Source: Ahaetulla prasina (lineage: Eukaryota > Chordata > Lepidosauria > Squamata > Colubridae). Taken from it: a stretch of DNA of 64,000 nt. Position numbers and translations under genes: made by a program. Below, one piece after another: positions 1 to 55,979 of this stretch (position 1 is the stretch's first letter; every line of letters begins with the position of its first letter). The stretch lies in the NCBI RefSeq assembly GCF_028640845.1, contig NC_080540.1, positions 279,573,524-279,637,523 of the forward strand, read 5' to 3'. The notes under the pieces were generated by a model. That model searched no databases. It saw only the letters and a list, made by a program, of their open reading frames with translations, and was not told the DNA's origin.

Positions 1-288
1 ATTTGGGGAGCTGGGGTGTGTGTGTAGAATAAAAAAGGATTTATGATGTTCTTTATTGAGAACACTGAATTGTCGGCTCAGTTCTGATTTAAGCTGGTAT
101 GAACTTGTCTGTACTGCAACGACTTACCATCAATTCCTATATATGTTTCCTTGTATGAAAATCTACTTCAGAATATGCCCCACTGAAATCACTTCCTTTG
201 AATCCGCATTTCCTTGTTTTAAGGAAGCATGCTATAAAAAGGTCTGAAACTTATAGGAATAATAGCTACTTCCTATAGCGCTAGAAGG

Positions 289-627
289 GATGCATTGGCT
301 CAGTGGCTAAGAGGCTGAGCTTGTCAATTGAAAGGTTGGCAGTTCAGTGGTTTGAATCCCTAGTGCCGCATAGCAGGGTGAGCTCCTGTTACTTGTCCCA
401 GCTTCTGCCAACCTAGCAGTTTGAAAGCACATAAAAAATGCAAGTAGAAAAATAGGGACCGCCTTTGGTGGGAAGGTAACAGCGTTCCATGCGCCTTTGG
501 CATTTAGTCATGCCAGCAACATGACCATGGACAGCGCTGGCTCTTCGGCTTTGAAATGGAGATGAGCACCGCCCCCTAGAGTCGGGAATGACTAGCACGT
601 GTGTGTGAGGGGAACCTTTACCTTTAT
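289..627 (+). mobile_element. Sauria-type tRNA-derived SINE
   Basis: The head has tRNA-promoter-like boxes (TGGCTCAGTGG near 296 and GGTTTGAATCC near 348). The body contains the AACATGACCATGGACAGC type block. The tail ends GGGAACCTTTACCTTT, like the 3' end shared with Bov-B LINEs in squamate Sauria SINEs. The family name is from knowledge; the boundaries are approximate. Confidence 0.75.
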
Positions 628-637
628 GGGACCTATG

Positions 638-861
638 GTGGCGTCATGCAGTGATTAGAATGAGTACTGCAGGCTAACTCATTGCTCACCGCTAGGAGTT
701 CGATTCTGAATGGTTCAAGGTTGATTCATCCTTCCATCCTTCCAAGGTCAGTAAAATGAGGATCCAGATTGTTGGGGGCAATACGCTGACTTTGTAAACA
801 TCTTAGAAAGGGCTGTAAAGCACCGTGAAGCAGTATATAAATCTAAGTGCTATTGTTATCT
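638..861 (+). mobile_element. tRNA-derived SINE, second family, copy 1
   Basis: The head reads like ggtggcgcagtggttag, followed by ATGAGTACTGCAGGC, and the 3' end is GTATATAAATCTAAGTGCTA. It sits directly after the Sauria-type SINE. Four further copies in the window share the same order of blocks. Confidence 0.75.
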
Positions 862-1545
862 TGTAAGAACACAAATTGGATGAACAGGATTCAGTGCTTC
901 TGAAAATACAGTGAATATATGCTATCTGGCAATGAAGTTGAAAAAAACAGAATGTTATCATTTGTGGACTCCAGAAGTCATACTAGGAGTCCTCCAATCT
1001 TCCATATATGCAAATAGCAGATGATCTTGTAAGTTGTCTTTTGCTATTCTTAAGGGAACTGCTTTATTCTTTCTTTCAAATATGATGTGATGACAATATA
1101 TCACCAAGATCAGATTCAGACACTTCACTGACTGCATATAGATAGAATAATTGCATTATGCTTGCTGTATGTAAAATGTATGTAAAATGACTTGGGAGGA
1201 AGTCATTTTCTGAAGAACTCTGGGTGGAAAGGCTTGTCATATGGACTGACTGAAGATCTTATGGCAGGGTTGCCATACCTGGCCTGCAGATATTCAAATG
1301 ATTATTAGATGACAGCAAAGAACTAGGACTTTCTGCATTGTTGTTGCCACCTAGTGGTCATCAGGATTTTTGTAGTGCAATCTAAAAAATCTAGACCTTT
1401 TCTCATGTGGTCTCTGATAAAATATTGGAAATAAAATAGAGTATTATTATTCTGGATTATGGTGAGAAATAGGGTTTTGTGCTAATAGAAAGCAAGACGT
1501 TCCTTTCAATATTATATATATCTGGGATGCATTTTCCCAGGATAA
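861..1545. other. Intergenic, nothing recognised
   Basis: AT-rich single-copy-looking sequence between two SINEs. I see no coding frame of interest and no repeat I can name. Confidence 0.4.
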
Positions 1546-1783
1546 CCGCGGTGGCGGAGTGGTTAGAATGCAGTACTGCAGGCTACTTCTGCTGATCACC
1601 AGCTGCCAGCAGTTTGGCAGATCAAATCTCACCAGGCTTAAGGTTGACTCAGCCTTCCATCCTTCAGAGGTGGGTAAAATGCGACCCAGATTGTTGGGGG
1701 TAAAAGGCTGACTCTGTAAACCACTTAGAGAGGGGCTGTAAAGCACTGTGAAGTGGTATATAAATCTAAGTGCTATTGCTATA
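1546..1783 (+). mobile_element. tRNA-derived SINE, second family, copy 2
   Basis: It starts cgcggtggcggagtggttag and ends TATATAAATCTAAGTGCTA. Block order is the same as the copies at 638, 17541 and 47569. The shadow reading frame on the opposite strand is not a gene. Confidence 0.8.
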
Positions 1784-1789
1784 ACACAG

Positions 1790-2590
1790 TACATGCATTC
1801 AAGGCATGTTTACATGCCAAGCTTAGTGTAAATCATAGTTAAGCGATTTATTCTTGGCTCCATGCCAGATGACCTAACAACTCGTGTTCAGTTGCAGTTT
1901 TTGGCCATTCCAGAATCTATGCCAACTTCATGGTTGGTGATTGGGGGAGTGGAAATATCACCCTTTCATGAATGAACTTAACTTGATCAAGTTGGAGTCA
2001 TGACATATGAAACCAGCCTCTTTGTACATTCTGGGTTTCCACTTTCTGTACATCCCTCAGGTTTCCATTTCCTTGCAGCCCACCAATGCCTAAGGATTTC
2101 AAAATATAACCAGAGAAATGAAGCTACTACTGCATCTGGAATAGTCTCAGCTACTGATTCTGTCCAGACACTGAAAGAAGAAATTAATGATAGATCAACT
2201 CCTCAAGTTTGGAACACATGTTGGATCATGGTTATAGGAAAGCTAACAACTAAATCATGAGTAAAATCATGGTTAGGTGCTTCACCTTGGCTTAGCATGC
2301 AATACAAACTGGCTCACTCTCTTTTTGTGATGTGCAAATATAAGATCATGTTTGATTGTGGATGCATATGGAAAGGGGAATGGCAGATATCACAGAACAG
2401 AGCTTAAGGTAAGTTAACCTATATCACATTACTCCACCTTGTCTTGTCTCTTATCTGGCTGCAAAAATCTGGAGAAATAATATTTTGCAGCACAGACACA
2501 GGCAACTCTTTTCTGCTGTCTGGATTTTGTAGACTTATTTTTCAGCTATGATGAGAGTAACACTGAAGTTGAAAGAAAACATCTTGGAAG
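1790..2590. other. Intergenic, nothing recognised
   Basis: No supported gene. A short open frame at 2000-2260 has no recognisable motif and is treated as chance. Confidence 0.35.
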
Positions 2591-2600
2591 ACTGTAGTGC

Positions 2601-2803
2601 CAGGGGTGAAATTCAGCTGGATCTATCCGGATCGTGCGATCTGGTAGCGCCGGCGGCGGGAGGCTCCGCCCACCCGCCTGGACATCATCGCGTCCTGTTT
2701 TTGACCCTCTGCGCGTAAGCAGAAGGCTCTGCACATGCATGGAGGAGTCTTGCACGGTCACATTTGCAAGCCGGTAGGGAAAGATAAGTGAATTTCACCC
2801 CTT
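2601..2803 (+). mobile_element. Non-autonomous hAT-like MITE (CAGGGGTGAAATTC type)
   Basis: The inverted ends are CAGGGGTGAAATTC and GAATTTCACCCCTT. Flanks are TGTAGTGC (2593-2600) and TGCAGTGC (2804-2811), an 8-bp duplication with one mismatch. The interior is CpG-rich. Confidence 0.75.
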
Positions 2804-2987
2804 TGCAGTGCTAAATGATTTCTGCCAAAAAAAAAACCCTGTTAAAATGTAGCAGTCAGTTGATAAAGGGCATCCTTATCTTTATCTTTCCTGGATGAAA
2901 TCAGGTTTACGTCTGGCTAAGCATTCTTAGGACCGAGGCCAACATGTATAATAAATAGCTATTGTAAGTGTGAGCAAGTGTGTAGAT

Positions 2988-3360
2988 CACAGTTGTCAAA
3001 CTCGATTTCATTTAGGGCCGCATCAGGGTATTGTTTGACCTCAGGGGGCCAGAGTGGGCATGGCCAGGGAGGGTGTGGCCAGCTCAATGTCACTCATGTT
3101 GGGGGAGTCTGTGGTGGCCCAAGCGCTCTGCTAGAGAAAACGGGCTTCTGAGCTCTGTTTTCAGCTATTACGGCCTCCTGCAACCCTCTGCCAGCGAAAA
3201 TGGAGCTCAGGAGGACTCATGTGCAGCCCTCTCGAGCTCCGTTTTCACTGGCAGAGGCACCGCGGGCCAGTCCTTCGCTGTTTCCAGGGTGGCCCCGTGG
3301 GTCAGATCTAAGCATCCCAGGGCAGGATATGGCCCCCGGGCCTTGAGTTTGACTCCCCTG
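2988..3360 (+). mobile_element. Non-autonomous hAT-like element (GTCAAACTC family), copy 1
   Basis: The inner terminal repeat GTCAAACTC is seen at the left and GAGTTTGACTCCCCTG at the right. A perfect 8-bp duplication GTGTAGAT lies at 2980-2987 and 3361-3368. The interior has the family block CTCTGCCAGCGAAAATGGAG. Other copies are at 6915, 26708, 43736, 44854 and 49416. Confidence 0.85.
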
Positions 3361-3369
3361 GTGTAGATT

Positions 3370-4280
3370 CTAGCACACCTCTAGACTCATTATTCACTGA
3401 GGAGAAAAAGACCACACTTTTCAAAACAAATAATGTAAAACTATTTGCTTTTTAATTGAAAATACACCTACAAAGTAATATTTCTCAAGCCACACCCTGG
3501 GTGCATCAATTGCCAACTCAGAATAGGCACAAAAGAGAGAATATTCTATGGCTCATGATTTCTGTAAGAAACAGAGTTAGTATAAAGTTAAAGAACTGTC
3601 ACACTTCGTAATACCATTTTCTCCTAAAGTGACAGCACAGAATGATAGCCCTTTACATGAAAATCTTTTCAACCCTCTTCCAAAAATAGTATCCGTTCAA
3701 AAGCAAACCATAGTAAAAGTTATTCCATACAATTTAATATTAACTTTGTACACATTACAGTACCGCTATAAAAATATCTCTAGTTACATTTCAGAAAACA
3801 TCTGTCTCTAATCTAGCTTTTCCTTTTGTTAGCGCAAACGAGAAACAAATAATTAAAAAAGGCACATCCATTTACTGCGTACAGTCAGAGATTACATAAG
3901 AGCTTTGCATTACTTTAAACACCATCAGACACACTGAGTTAATTCCTATTCTTTTTCAAAGGGGAAGCTAAGCGGATCTCCTGCCTACCTACTTCCACCA
4001 TTCAGAGACTGTTCCTACAACCTCAACAATCCCACTGGACAATCTGAAATGTTAAATCTTTGCGGGGTTTTATTCACCTGTCACACTTTTAAGATAATCC
4101 TCAATGTGTTTCAGAAACTTCAAGCCAGCTTGTGTTTGTTTGTGTTATCAGTTTGACAATGTCCGTCAAAAGGCGCCAGTGAGCAAGAGCAAGAATTTAG
4201 GGTGGGTCTTTAAAAATGCCCCTAGAAAGGGCATTATCGCTATCATGTGGAAGAGTCTATCATTCTCCATTTGTAATATA
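3370..4280. other. Intergenic, no feature recognised
   Basis: AT-rich sequence without a recognisable gene or a repeat I can name. Short open frames here lack any known motif. Confidence 0.35.
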
Positions 4281-4288
4281 GCCTGGAA

Positions 4289-4595
4289 CAGATCTGGGCA
4301 TTTTATGGCCTCTGGGCCATATCTGGCCCTTTGGCTGTCCCTGTCCAGCTCAAATGAGATCAATGGGAAATTAGAAATCAAATGTAAATAAGTATATATG
4401 CCAAGCATGCAATACAACTTCATTGCTTTTAGTTTGAGGGCGGCTGCTATTCCCCCCACCCTCCCAAGTTTATGTATTTGCGTGCATGCATTCCTATGCA
4501 CTTTCACAGGCCTATTGGATAGGCCCTTCCACAGGCCTTTTGGTTAGTCCCAGTTTCTCATGTGGCCCCTTGGGAAAATTAATTGCCCATCCCTG
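4289..4595 (+). mobile_element. Non-autonomous hAT-like element (CAGATCTGGGCA type)
   Basis: The ends are CAGATCTGGGCA and TGCCCATCCCTG. A perfect 8-bp duplication GCCTGGAA lies at 4281-4288 and 4596-4603. Confidence 0.8.
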
Positions 4596-4884
4596 GCCTG
4601 GAACACGACAGGAGGCATCCAGTGGAAATATAGGCTTGTGAGTGGTTTGTGGTTCATATTAGGATTACTGGATCTGGGTTATAAAAATCCACAATGAAAA
4701 TAAAGAAGTATACAAAATTCCAATTCTTTGCTGCTGTCTTGTGATTGTCTGGATTTTCAAAGCCCAGATAAAGCAGGCCTCGCTTACGCTTAGTAGTGAG
4801 GAAAGACTCTTCGTAAACTACTACCGTTGGGAATTATCCCACGAGTAGAAACTGAGCGATTAGAAAAGCACAAGGAAGCCTATT

Positions 4885-4937
4885 CCCCTTTATAAATCAG
4901 TATAGTATAGTGTTTACTATACTGGTTTATAAAGGGG
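4885..4937. repeat. 53-bp near-perfect hairpin
   Basis: The left arm begins CCCCTTTATAAAT and the right arm ends TTTATAAAGGGG. The arms of about 23 nt pair with one mismatch around a short loop near 4908-4914. It abuts the left target duplication of the hAT element at 4944. Confidence 0.85.
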
Positions 4938-4943
4938 AGAGGG

Positions 4944-5158
4944 CAGAGGTGGGATTCGCTTACCCTCCCTACCAGTTAACAAATGTGAGAGAGTGTGCCC
5001 TCTCTCTCCCTACACTCACACAAGCCACCGCTGTGCATGCTCTTTGCTCACAAGCGGACCTTCCGCGCATGCGCCCAGCCTCAAAAACGTGGCTAAATAG
5101 GACGGCATTATGTCCAGGTTCAACCGAACCGGACGGAATCGTCTGAATACCACCTCTG
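4944..5158 (+). mobile_element. hAT-like MITE (CAGAGGTGGGATTC type)
   Basis: It starts CAGAGGTGGGATTC and ends ATACCACCTCTG. A perfect 8-bp duplication GGAGAGGG lies at 4936-4943 and 5159-5166. Confidence 0.8.
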
Positions 5159-5369
5159 GGAGAGGGGATGGATAGTAAAGGTCTATTGTAAACTCTGAGC
5201 AGCAGCTGATGGAAAAATGAGTTGGTCTGCTATAAGTCTGGATTAAATAGAAATATCATTCCCACATTTGATAGTCAAAGCTCAAAAAAACCTAAATCTT
5301 TTCCCCCAGACCAGCAGTTTACTTAACATTTCAACACTGAATCCGAGAATTCTATTGCAAATCATCTCT

Positions 5370-5447
5370 CTTTTATTTATTTATTTTATTTTATTTTATT
5401 TGCATTTATATCCCACCCTTCTCCGAAGACTCAGGGCGGCTGCCTAG
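5370..5447 (-). mobile_element. LINE/SINE 3' tail fragment
   Basis: A (TTTTA)n stretch followed by TATCCCACCCTTCTCCGAAG, the reverse of the 3' end shared by L2-like LINEs in this window (compare 22470-22520 and 60690-60735). Confidence 0.65.
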
Positions 5448-5709
5448 ATTTGTCTGTAATGCTTGGTGGCTCTAAATCTAATTGTGAGGCTGAACCTTGA
5501 AAATGTCTTTCATTTCATCAGACAATGGCCAGTTATTTTAGCTTAAATTGGATAATGTCAATTTTTATGTGAAATAACCATTTTGTAAAAATAAAATTAA
5601 AAAAATCAGGGCATAACTGCAGAATTCTGAGAATTAGCCAGGATGAAACACATCTTGTACCTTTCGGTAGTCTTACAATCTTGGGAACAAATGAATGAAC
5701 CTTGAAATA

Positions 5710-6049
5710 CCTTGTTTCCCTGGAAATAAGACCTAAAATAAGACCTCCCCGGATAATAAGCCCAATTGGGCTTTTCAGCGCATGTGTTAAAATAAGCCCC
5801 CCTGAAAATAAGCCCTTTCCGAAAATAAGCCCTCCCAAAAAAATATTTAAACGCATGCGCAGCCGGTCTCCGCCATTTCCTCTGGTTAGTGTTAGGGAGA
5901 CAGAGCTGGAAATCAGGTAAGACAGCAAGAGGAGCCCTGTCTTGCTGCATGCGCTCCAAAATAATAAGACCTCCCTGAAAATAAGGCCAAGCGCTTATTT
6001 CAGGATTCAAAAAAATATAAGACAGGGTCTTATTTTCAGGGAAACACGG
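5710..6049. mobile_element. TA-flanked MITE (CCGTGTTTCCCTGAAAATAAGA ends)
   Basis: Terminal repeats of about 25 bp, CCTTGTTTCCCTGG... on the left and ...CAGGGAAACACGG on the right, are flanked by TA at 5708-5709 and 6050-6051, as in mariner-type elements. The interior holds repeated AATAAGCCC/AATAAGACC motifs. Open frames across it are shadows. Confidence 0.75.
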
Positions 6050-6051
6050 TA

Positions 6052-6910
6052 ACAGATTGGCAGCTATAAGGAATAATTCAGCCCTATTTTACAAAAATGC
6101 TATTAAAATACTGTTCCAACAACTATACAACCAAAGTATGTTTATATTTACACCATCTTATGAAGTCAAACTCTTTCAAATGTGGGAGTCTCCCATTGTT
6201 ACTGACTAGCAGAAAAGGGAATAACGGTTTAGGAGTCCCACACATATGGAATGTAACAGGTCACAATGGCTTCCTTTAAGCGTCCCATTGCAGAGATTAT
6301 TCTGCTTGCATAAAGCTTTCCTTCCTGTCTCCTGTGACCATGCATGTAAAATATAATTTAAAAATCTTATTTTTTTAAAAAAATAAATGGGTTCTGGAAA
6401 ATAGCAAGCTTCAAATGGACGAAAATCATAATCTCATGCCAATTTTTTTAAAAAAATTGTCCTTTCTTAGTCCCAAGACCTCTTTTTTTAAAAAAATGTC
6501 TTTTATATTTTCAATATTTATTAAATGTTTTCATTATTCTCTTTATATACTCTTTTTCTTAAAAAATAATCAAGCACCATGTTAGTGTTATTTTTATACA
6601 AAGTTATCTCCTCTCTTTGTTAGCAGGGTCTATCCGATGAATGCTGCTAACAAAGAGAAAGTGTTAGTGGAATAGAAAGTTTAGTCTTTAAACCAGTTGG
6701 GTTTTGTTTGTTTTTTTAAAATGCATTTAACCAAATTTCGGAAGATTCCCCTTCCTGAAAGCATTTTTGGCTCTGTAATTTCACTATGAAAGCACAAATG
6801 TAGCCGAACCTTGACACATGCTTTGTAGGCACTGCTGTCTAGAGTTCCAGCTGTATGCTCATACTTAACATGGTGTCCAGAGATTCTAAAACCTTTCCTG
6901 ATACAGCAGG
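6052..6910. other. AT-rich intergenic stretch
   Basis: Several A/T homopolymer runs (near 6370, 6440, 6480) and no supported gene. A local inverted repeat CTCTCTTTGTTAGCAG / CTGCTAACAAAGAGA is seen at about 6612-6658. Confidence 0.4.
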
Positions 6911-6914
6911 ATTT

Positions 6915-7296
6915 CATTGTGGGCCGCATCAGGGTTGTGTGTGACCTTGGGGGGTGGGTGAGCATGGCCAGGGAGGGCGTAGCCAGCTTGACATCACTCA
7001 TTGAGGCTCTGTTTCCGGCCACAATAGCCTCCTGCAGCCTTTGCCAGTGTCGGAGCCCAGGAGGGCCATGTGCAGCCCTCCCAAGCTCCGTCATTGGCAA
7101 AAGGCTGCAGGAGGCTGTCGTGGCCGGAAATGGAGCCCAGGAGGCATGCATGTGGGCCCCCCAGAGCTCTGTTTTTGCTGGCAGAGGCACCGCAAGCCAG
7201 TCTTTTGCTGTTTCCAGGGTGGGCTTGCAGGCCAGATCTAAATACGCTGTGGGCCAGATCCAGCCCGCAAGCCTTGAGTTTGACACCCCTGTGCTA
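6915..7296 (+). mobile_element. hAT-like element (GTCAAACTC family), left end damaged
   Basis: The same interior blocks as 2988-3360 and the right end GAGTTTGACACCCCTG are present. The normal left terminal repeat is missing. No target duplication is readable. The open frames of up to 201 codons here are repeat shadows. Confidence 0.7.
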
Positions 7297-7387
7297 GAGG
7301 ATTAAACACAGGGATTGGCAGACAATTTAGCTACAGAAGTTTAATTTAAACTCATACTAGCTATAATTGCAGACAGTATAAATCACA

Positions 7388-7777
7388 AACTGGTCCTCAG
7401 CTTATAGCCATTCATTTAATGACCGTTCCAAGTTACAACGTCACTGAAAAAAGGGACATATGACCATTTGTCACACAACCATTATGGCATCTCCATGGTC
7501 ATGTGATCAAAATTTGGATGCTTGGCAACTAGTTCATATTTATGACAGTTCCAGTGTCTCAGGGTCATGTGATCACCTTTTGCAACCTTTTGATAAGCAA
7601 AGTCAATGGGAAAGCCAGATTCCTTAACAACCATGTTGCTAAATTGACAACTTGCAGTGACTCACTTAACCACAGTGACCAGAAAAGTCATAAAATGGGG
7701 CAAAACTCACTTAACAAATTCTCACTTATCAACATAAATTTTGGACTCCATTTTGGTCGTAAATCAAGGACTACATC
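7388..7777 (+). mobile_element. MITE of the 'tagtccTCAACTTACgacc' family
   Basis: It starts TGGTCCTCAGCTTATAGCC and ends GTCGTAAATCAAGGACTAC, inverted relatives of each other. The interior has ATGGTCATGTGATCA blocks. Further copies lie at 34785, 63263 and, more decayed, 18365, 24000, 27790 and 36385. Confidence 0.65.
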
Positions 7778-8043
7778 ACTAGTAGAAAGAACTTTGGGGA
7801 GAGCCATTCCTATGGAACAAAGAAGGACAAACCAAACCCAATTTTCTTTTAATAGTTGATTCCTACTGGCTTGCCTTTATGTGCAATCAAGAATTGTGGT
7901 TTAAAATAACCTGCAATCTATTATTAAATAAACTATATCACAGCAAACCTTCATTTTTTTGCTTGGTTATAGTAAGTTTCTTTTCAGCTGCAATCTCTAG
8001 TTCCTATATAACAAGCAAGCTGCTAAGAGAAACAGAATCCCAA

Positions 8044-9978
8044 TTTATTTCTTAGTTTGATCATAGCAGACCACTTCTATGTGAGCTACTTCTCTGTTTT
8101 GATATCTTTTTGCTCATCTGTATGATGATGGCTTAGCATTGTGCATAATGTCCAGCAAAGTCTGCCTGGAAACAAGGGATTTTTATTTCATTTTGGTTGT
8201 TTTTAAAATATGGGTGTTTTAGAATTCATATGTTTAGGTCTTTAGGTTGCTAAATTCAGGGGATGTTTCAGGAGAGTTGCAATGGTGATGATGAACTGTT
8301 AGATTAAATCTTTGCCAAAAATTCTAATTGGCTTAAGAGTTGGCTTCTCTTTCATGTAAATTTAAGTTGGGTGTATGTGTGTGTGTGTGTGTGTGTGGGT
8401 GGGTGCTAAGGATCTTCAACAGGATTCTTAATATCAGACTAAACTATAATTCCCACGATTGATTGGATATGCCATATGGATATAAATCAGTGAGGATTTC
8501 AATTCCCATGGGAAAAAAAATGAGATTTAAAGGCAGGACAATTTATGAACCATGGTAATCTTCCTGGAGCCTAACTGTTTATAATCCCACCATATTAACC
8601 GTTTCTATAGGAGGCAAAAGCAGTTCTTTCTGAAAACTATATATGATTGGTGGGTTATAATTTATCAAAGCCTCACTAGATTGAATCAGCAGAATATTTA
8701 CAGTTGTTTGATCAAATAATGACATCACAATTGCTGTGATAGCAATAATTCAATATGTCCATAGCAATGAAGCAACTAAGATAAATTTCCTGTTCCAAAG
8801 TGCATATGTTTTTAATGTGTGTGCATTTGACCTCTGATCCTGGAAAAAAGAAACAGTGTGTATGAGTAGCAGTATCTGTGCTAAATACTATCATCTAAAA
8901 GAGAGTCATAATGTTACACATACACAGAGGTATTTGCAGGTTTGTGATATACAAAATCAATGGGATTTGAAGGTGCACAGTATCAAGAAGCACGAGCCTC
9001 TTTCTGATACTAAAATATCCCATTGGTTAGAAATGAACATGATTAGTAGTTTTTGCTTAATTCATAAATATAATGACCTGTGGGAAATACTATTCACTTA
9101 TTTCATCCTTTAGAAAAAAATAGTATTCGTACCGATCTAACAGCAATGAAATAAGGTAACACTATCTTTTTAAAAAAAGAAATCAAAATTTGCTATTAAT
9201 TTTCTAGGAATAGCATGAAATGTCAAAGGTTGACTTGATGGTGCTAAGAACTTGTAGCATTTGAACAAAATGCTAGAGCCTCTTTCAGGATTTCTTCTCT
9301 TTTGCTGTTTCAGCTTATATTAAATGAGATCACATTTAACAGGATAAGGAAATATATATATATATATATTCTTGAATAAGCTTGCTAATTTGATAAAATA
9401 TTTACCCCCCATTAAAATGTTGCAAATCACGTTCTGTAATGCCTTTTTTTTTTAATGGCCTGTAGCCACAAATTTGGAATATTTTTCACCAATTTTGAAA
9501 AACGCGCAGCTCAGCTCATCCCTATTTTCTCCTGCACAAATTGTGCAGCCTTCTCCAGACAGATGTCCCACAAATGTAATGGATTTGGACTGCCAGAATT
9601 CTAACCAGCATGTCTGCTGCATGGAATTCTGGGAGTTGTAGTTTCACACCAGGAAGGCATCAGGCCAGGGAAAGTATGTCTAGGTAAACACAATACATGG
9701 AAATACAGTGCTTTGCTTTGCCCTCCTCTGGCCTTCCTTACTGGAAGGAACAAGGTGAGGCATATGGAGCAACAGCCTGCTGTTGTTCATTGCTCTAACC
9801 TAGCTATCCCAAGGCAGAGGAGGCATGTCACACACTCTATGTCTCTCGTAATATCTAGTTCATCCTTAAACCTTTTCAGTGCTTTGAGAGTACAAGAAGA
9901 AATGAGGAACAAGCAGAAGGACCAAAGAAAGTGTACATTTTCCATATCTCTAGTGCTTTGTGTCAACTTTTCTCTACC
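8044..9978 (-). other. SLC1A3: Probable SLC1A3 3' UTR with candidate poly(A) signals
   Basis: Sequence downstream of the stop is largely free of young repeats down to about 8 kb. AATAAA on the minus strand occurs at 8187-8182 and 8049-8044, about 1.8-1.9 kb after the stop, a plausible length for this gene. Inside are a (GT)n tract at about 8374-8404, a short (TA)n at about 9352-9370, and an old MITE remnant at about 9580-9655. The true end cannot be fixed without transcript data. Confidence 0.4.
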
Positions 9979-54272
<44,294 letters not shown>

Positions 54273-54393
54273 TTCTGTCTCAGGAATTTAAAAAAAAAAT
54301 CTCCCTTTTCTGTGTTCTTAAAAATCTTCCCAGTAATAACAAGGGACAAAAAAAATTAAATTAAAAAAAAATATTTTTGACCAGAGATAAGAC

Positions 54394-55979
54394 CTACAGA
54401 GAAAAAATAAAAAGAACATGAGTTTAATCTATAATTAGCTACCATTTTTAAAAGAAAAATCATGTTCTGTAATAACATTCTTAAAAATAGATTACTTAAA
54501 ATATAGAGATATTAGTAAACAAGTTCATACTTATTAGCAGTCAACTTTTTAATAACTAGCCATCAAAAAAGCAAAAAATGACATAACATTAACTTGCAAA
54601 TTTAGCTTTCACCTTTTTTTAAAAAATCCAGAATTATTATGACATTAATTTAGTATGGATGGACATCAAAATCAAACAGCAGTGAAGTTATCACAATGAA
54701 TCTGGAAAAATGATCTTGATCATTGCAGACCCTTGAAAAAATGTGCCCATTTTACATTGAATCTCAGAAGAAAGGAATAATTCTCATTAATACATAAGAC
54801 ATGTGGGCTAAAAGAAAAGTTAAACAAACCTGGCCCTTTTCATCCCAACACTGTATTCTACAATAATACCCCCCAATGTGTCTAAAACACTATATCCTCA
54901 AGGCCTCCTGTGCGTGAAATTTAAGCATATATTTATCACTCTCTGAAAAGTCAATGAAATTTAACTGAATGCAATACAATCTTAGAAAAGGCCGATGTTA
55001 CAATAGTTATGCTAGGTTTTTAATGATTGTTTCTAATGATCCATTGAGATTATTTGGCATATATCACACCTGACATGTTCAGCTACTTCAGAAGAATGTT
55101 CTGAGAATGCATTCCTGTCTCAGATGCACCCTGTAGTTATTTTACTAACAGGGCAACTAAGAATTTAAAGTTGCAATATTACTACAAGCGTTTATAAGGG
55201 AGGCTACATCTTTATTGTAAATCACAATAAACCAAATCTCACACGTCACACACCCAATGAAGTGTCTACAGATTTCTTAAAAACTCATTGATTTAAATCA
55301 AATTCACTTTCACAGTTAAAGATTCTTCTTTAATATGGTTCAATCGTTCAGGGGCAGGTGTGTCACAGATTCGTTTCTAGTGTACCACTAGACCTTTGTC
55401 TTATTTCCTAATTCTTAAGTGTATAACAATAAGAGATGTAGAATTTCCCCTCAAGCCAATATAGATATAGATATAGAACTATTGCTATATATTCAATATT
55501 GTGCCCTGGGTTCAAAACAGTTGCAAACTACTACTATAAATGCTCAAGCCTCCTTCAGTAATATTCTAACAGATCAGAAATGATAATATCTACACCCAGT
55601 TATGGAACTTCACTCTTCACTCTACAATTCTGTTCTTTCTTTCTTTTTTTCCTCTCTCTCAAACTCCTGAAAACGAATTTTAATAAAGCGCACTCACTCA
55701 AAAATCAGATCCTTTTGTTTCGCCCGTGTGACTAAATATTCATTTCTACCGATTTCAGATGGCAGGCGGGAAAATCCCACTGCCCATCCATCCTTGTACA
55801 AAAATACAATTTTGGCATAAAGCGTCATAAACATTTGCTTAAACAAACAAACACACAACCACCCCAAACCAAACCAGGTATTCAATCTTTCCCCACGTCC
55901 CAGATCCAGAGCCTTAAAAGTTCTCTTCCCACCCTCCTTCCCATTTTCTTTTAAATCCGAGAAAGGGAAACGAGTCCAC
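54394..55979. other. SLC1A3: Probable intron 1, unassigned
   Basis: AT-rich, nearly repeat-free by eye, with a (GATATA) run near 55461. Its lack of young insertions contrasts with the flanking DNA. Confidence 0.4.

Noticed and set aside
296..360. Possible tRNA gene from A-box and B-box-like motifs
   Set aside because: The motifs belong to the head of a SINE; the body and tail of the SINE follow directly. The same applies to the SINE copies at 638, 1546, 17541 and 47569.
1447..1794. 115-codon minus-strand frame
   Set aside because: It is the reverse strand of the SINE at 1546-1783.
5606..6010. 134- and 131-codon overlapping minus-strand frames
   Set aside because: They run through the TA-flanked MITE at 5710-6049 and reflect its AATAAGNCC repeats.
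6681..7286. 201-codon minus-strand frame
   Set aside because: It lies on the hAT-like repeat at 6915-7296, and similar frames appear in other copies of the same repeat.
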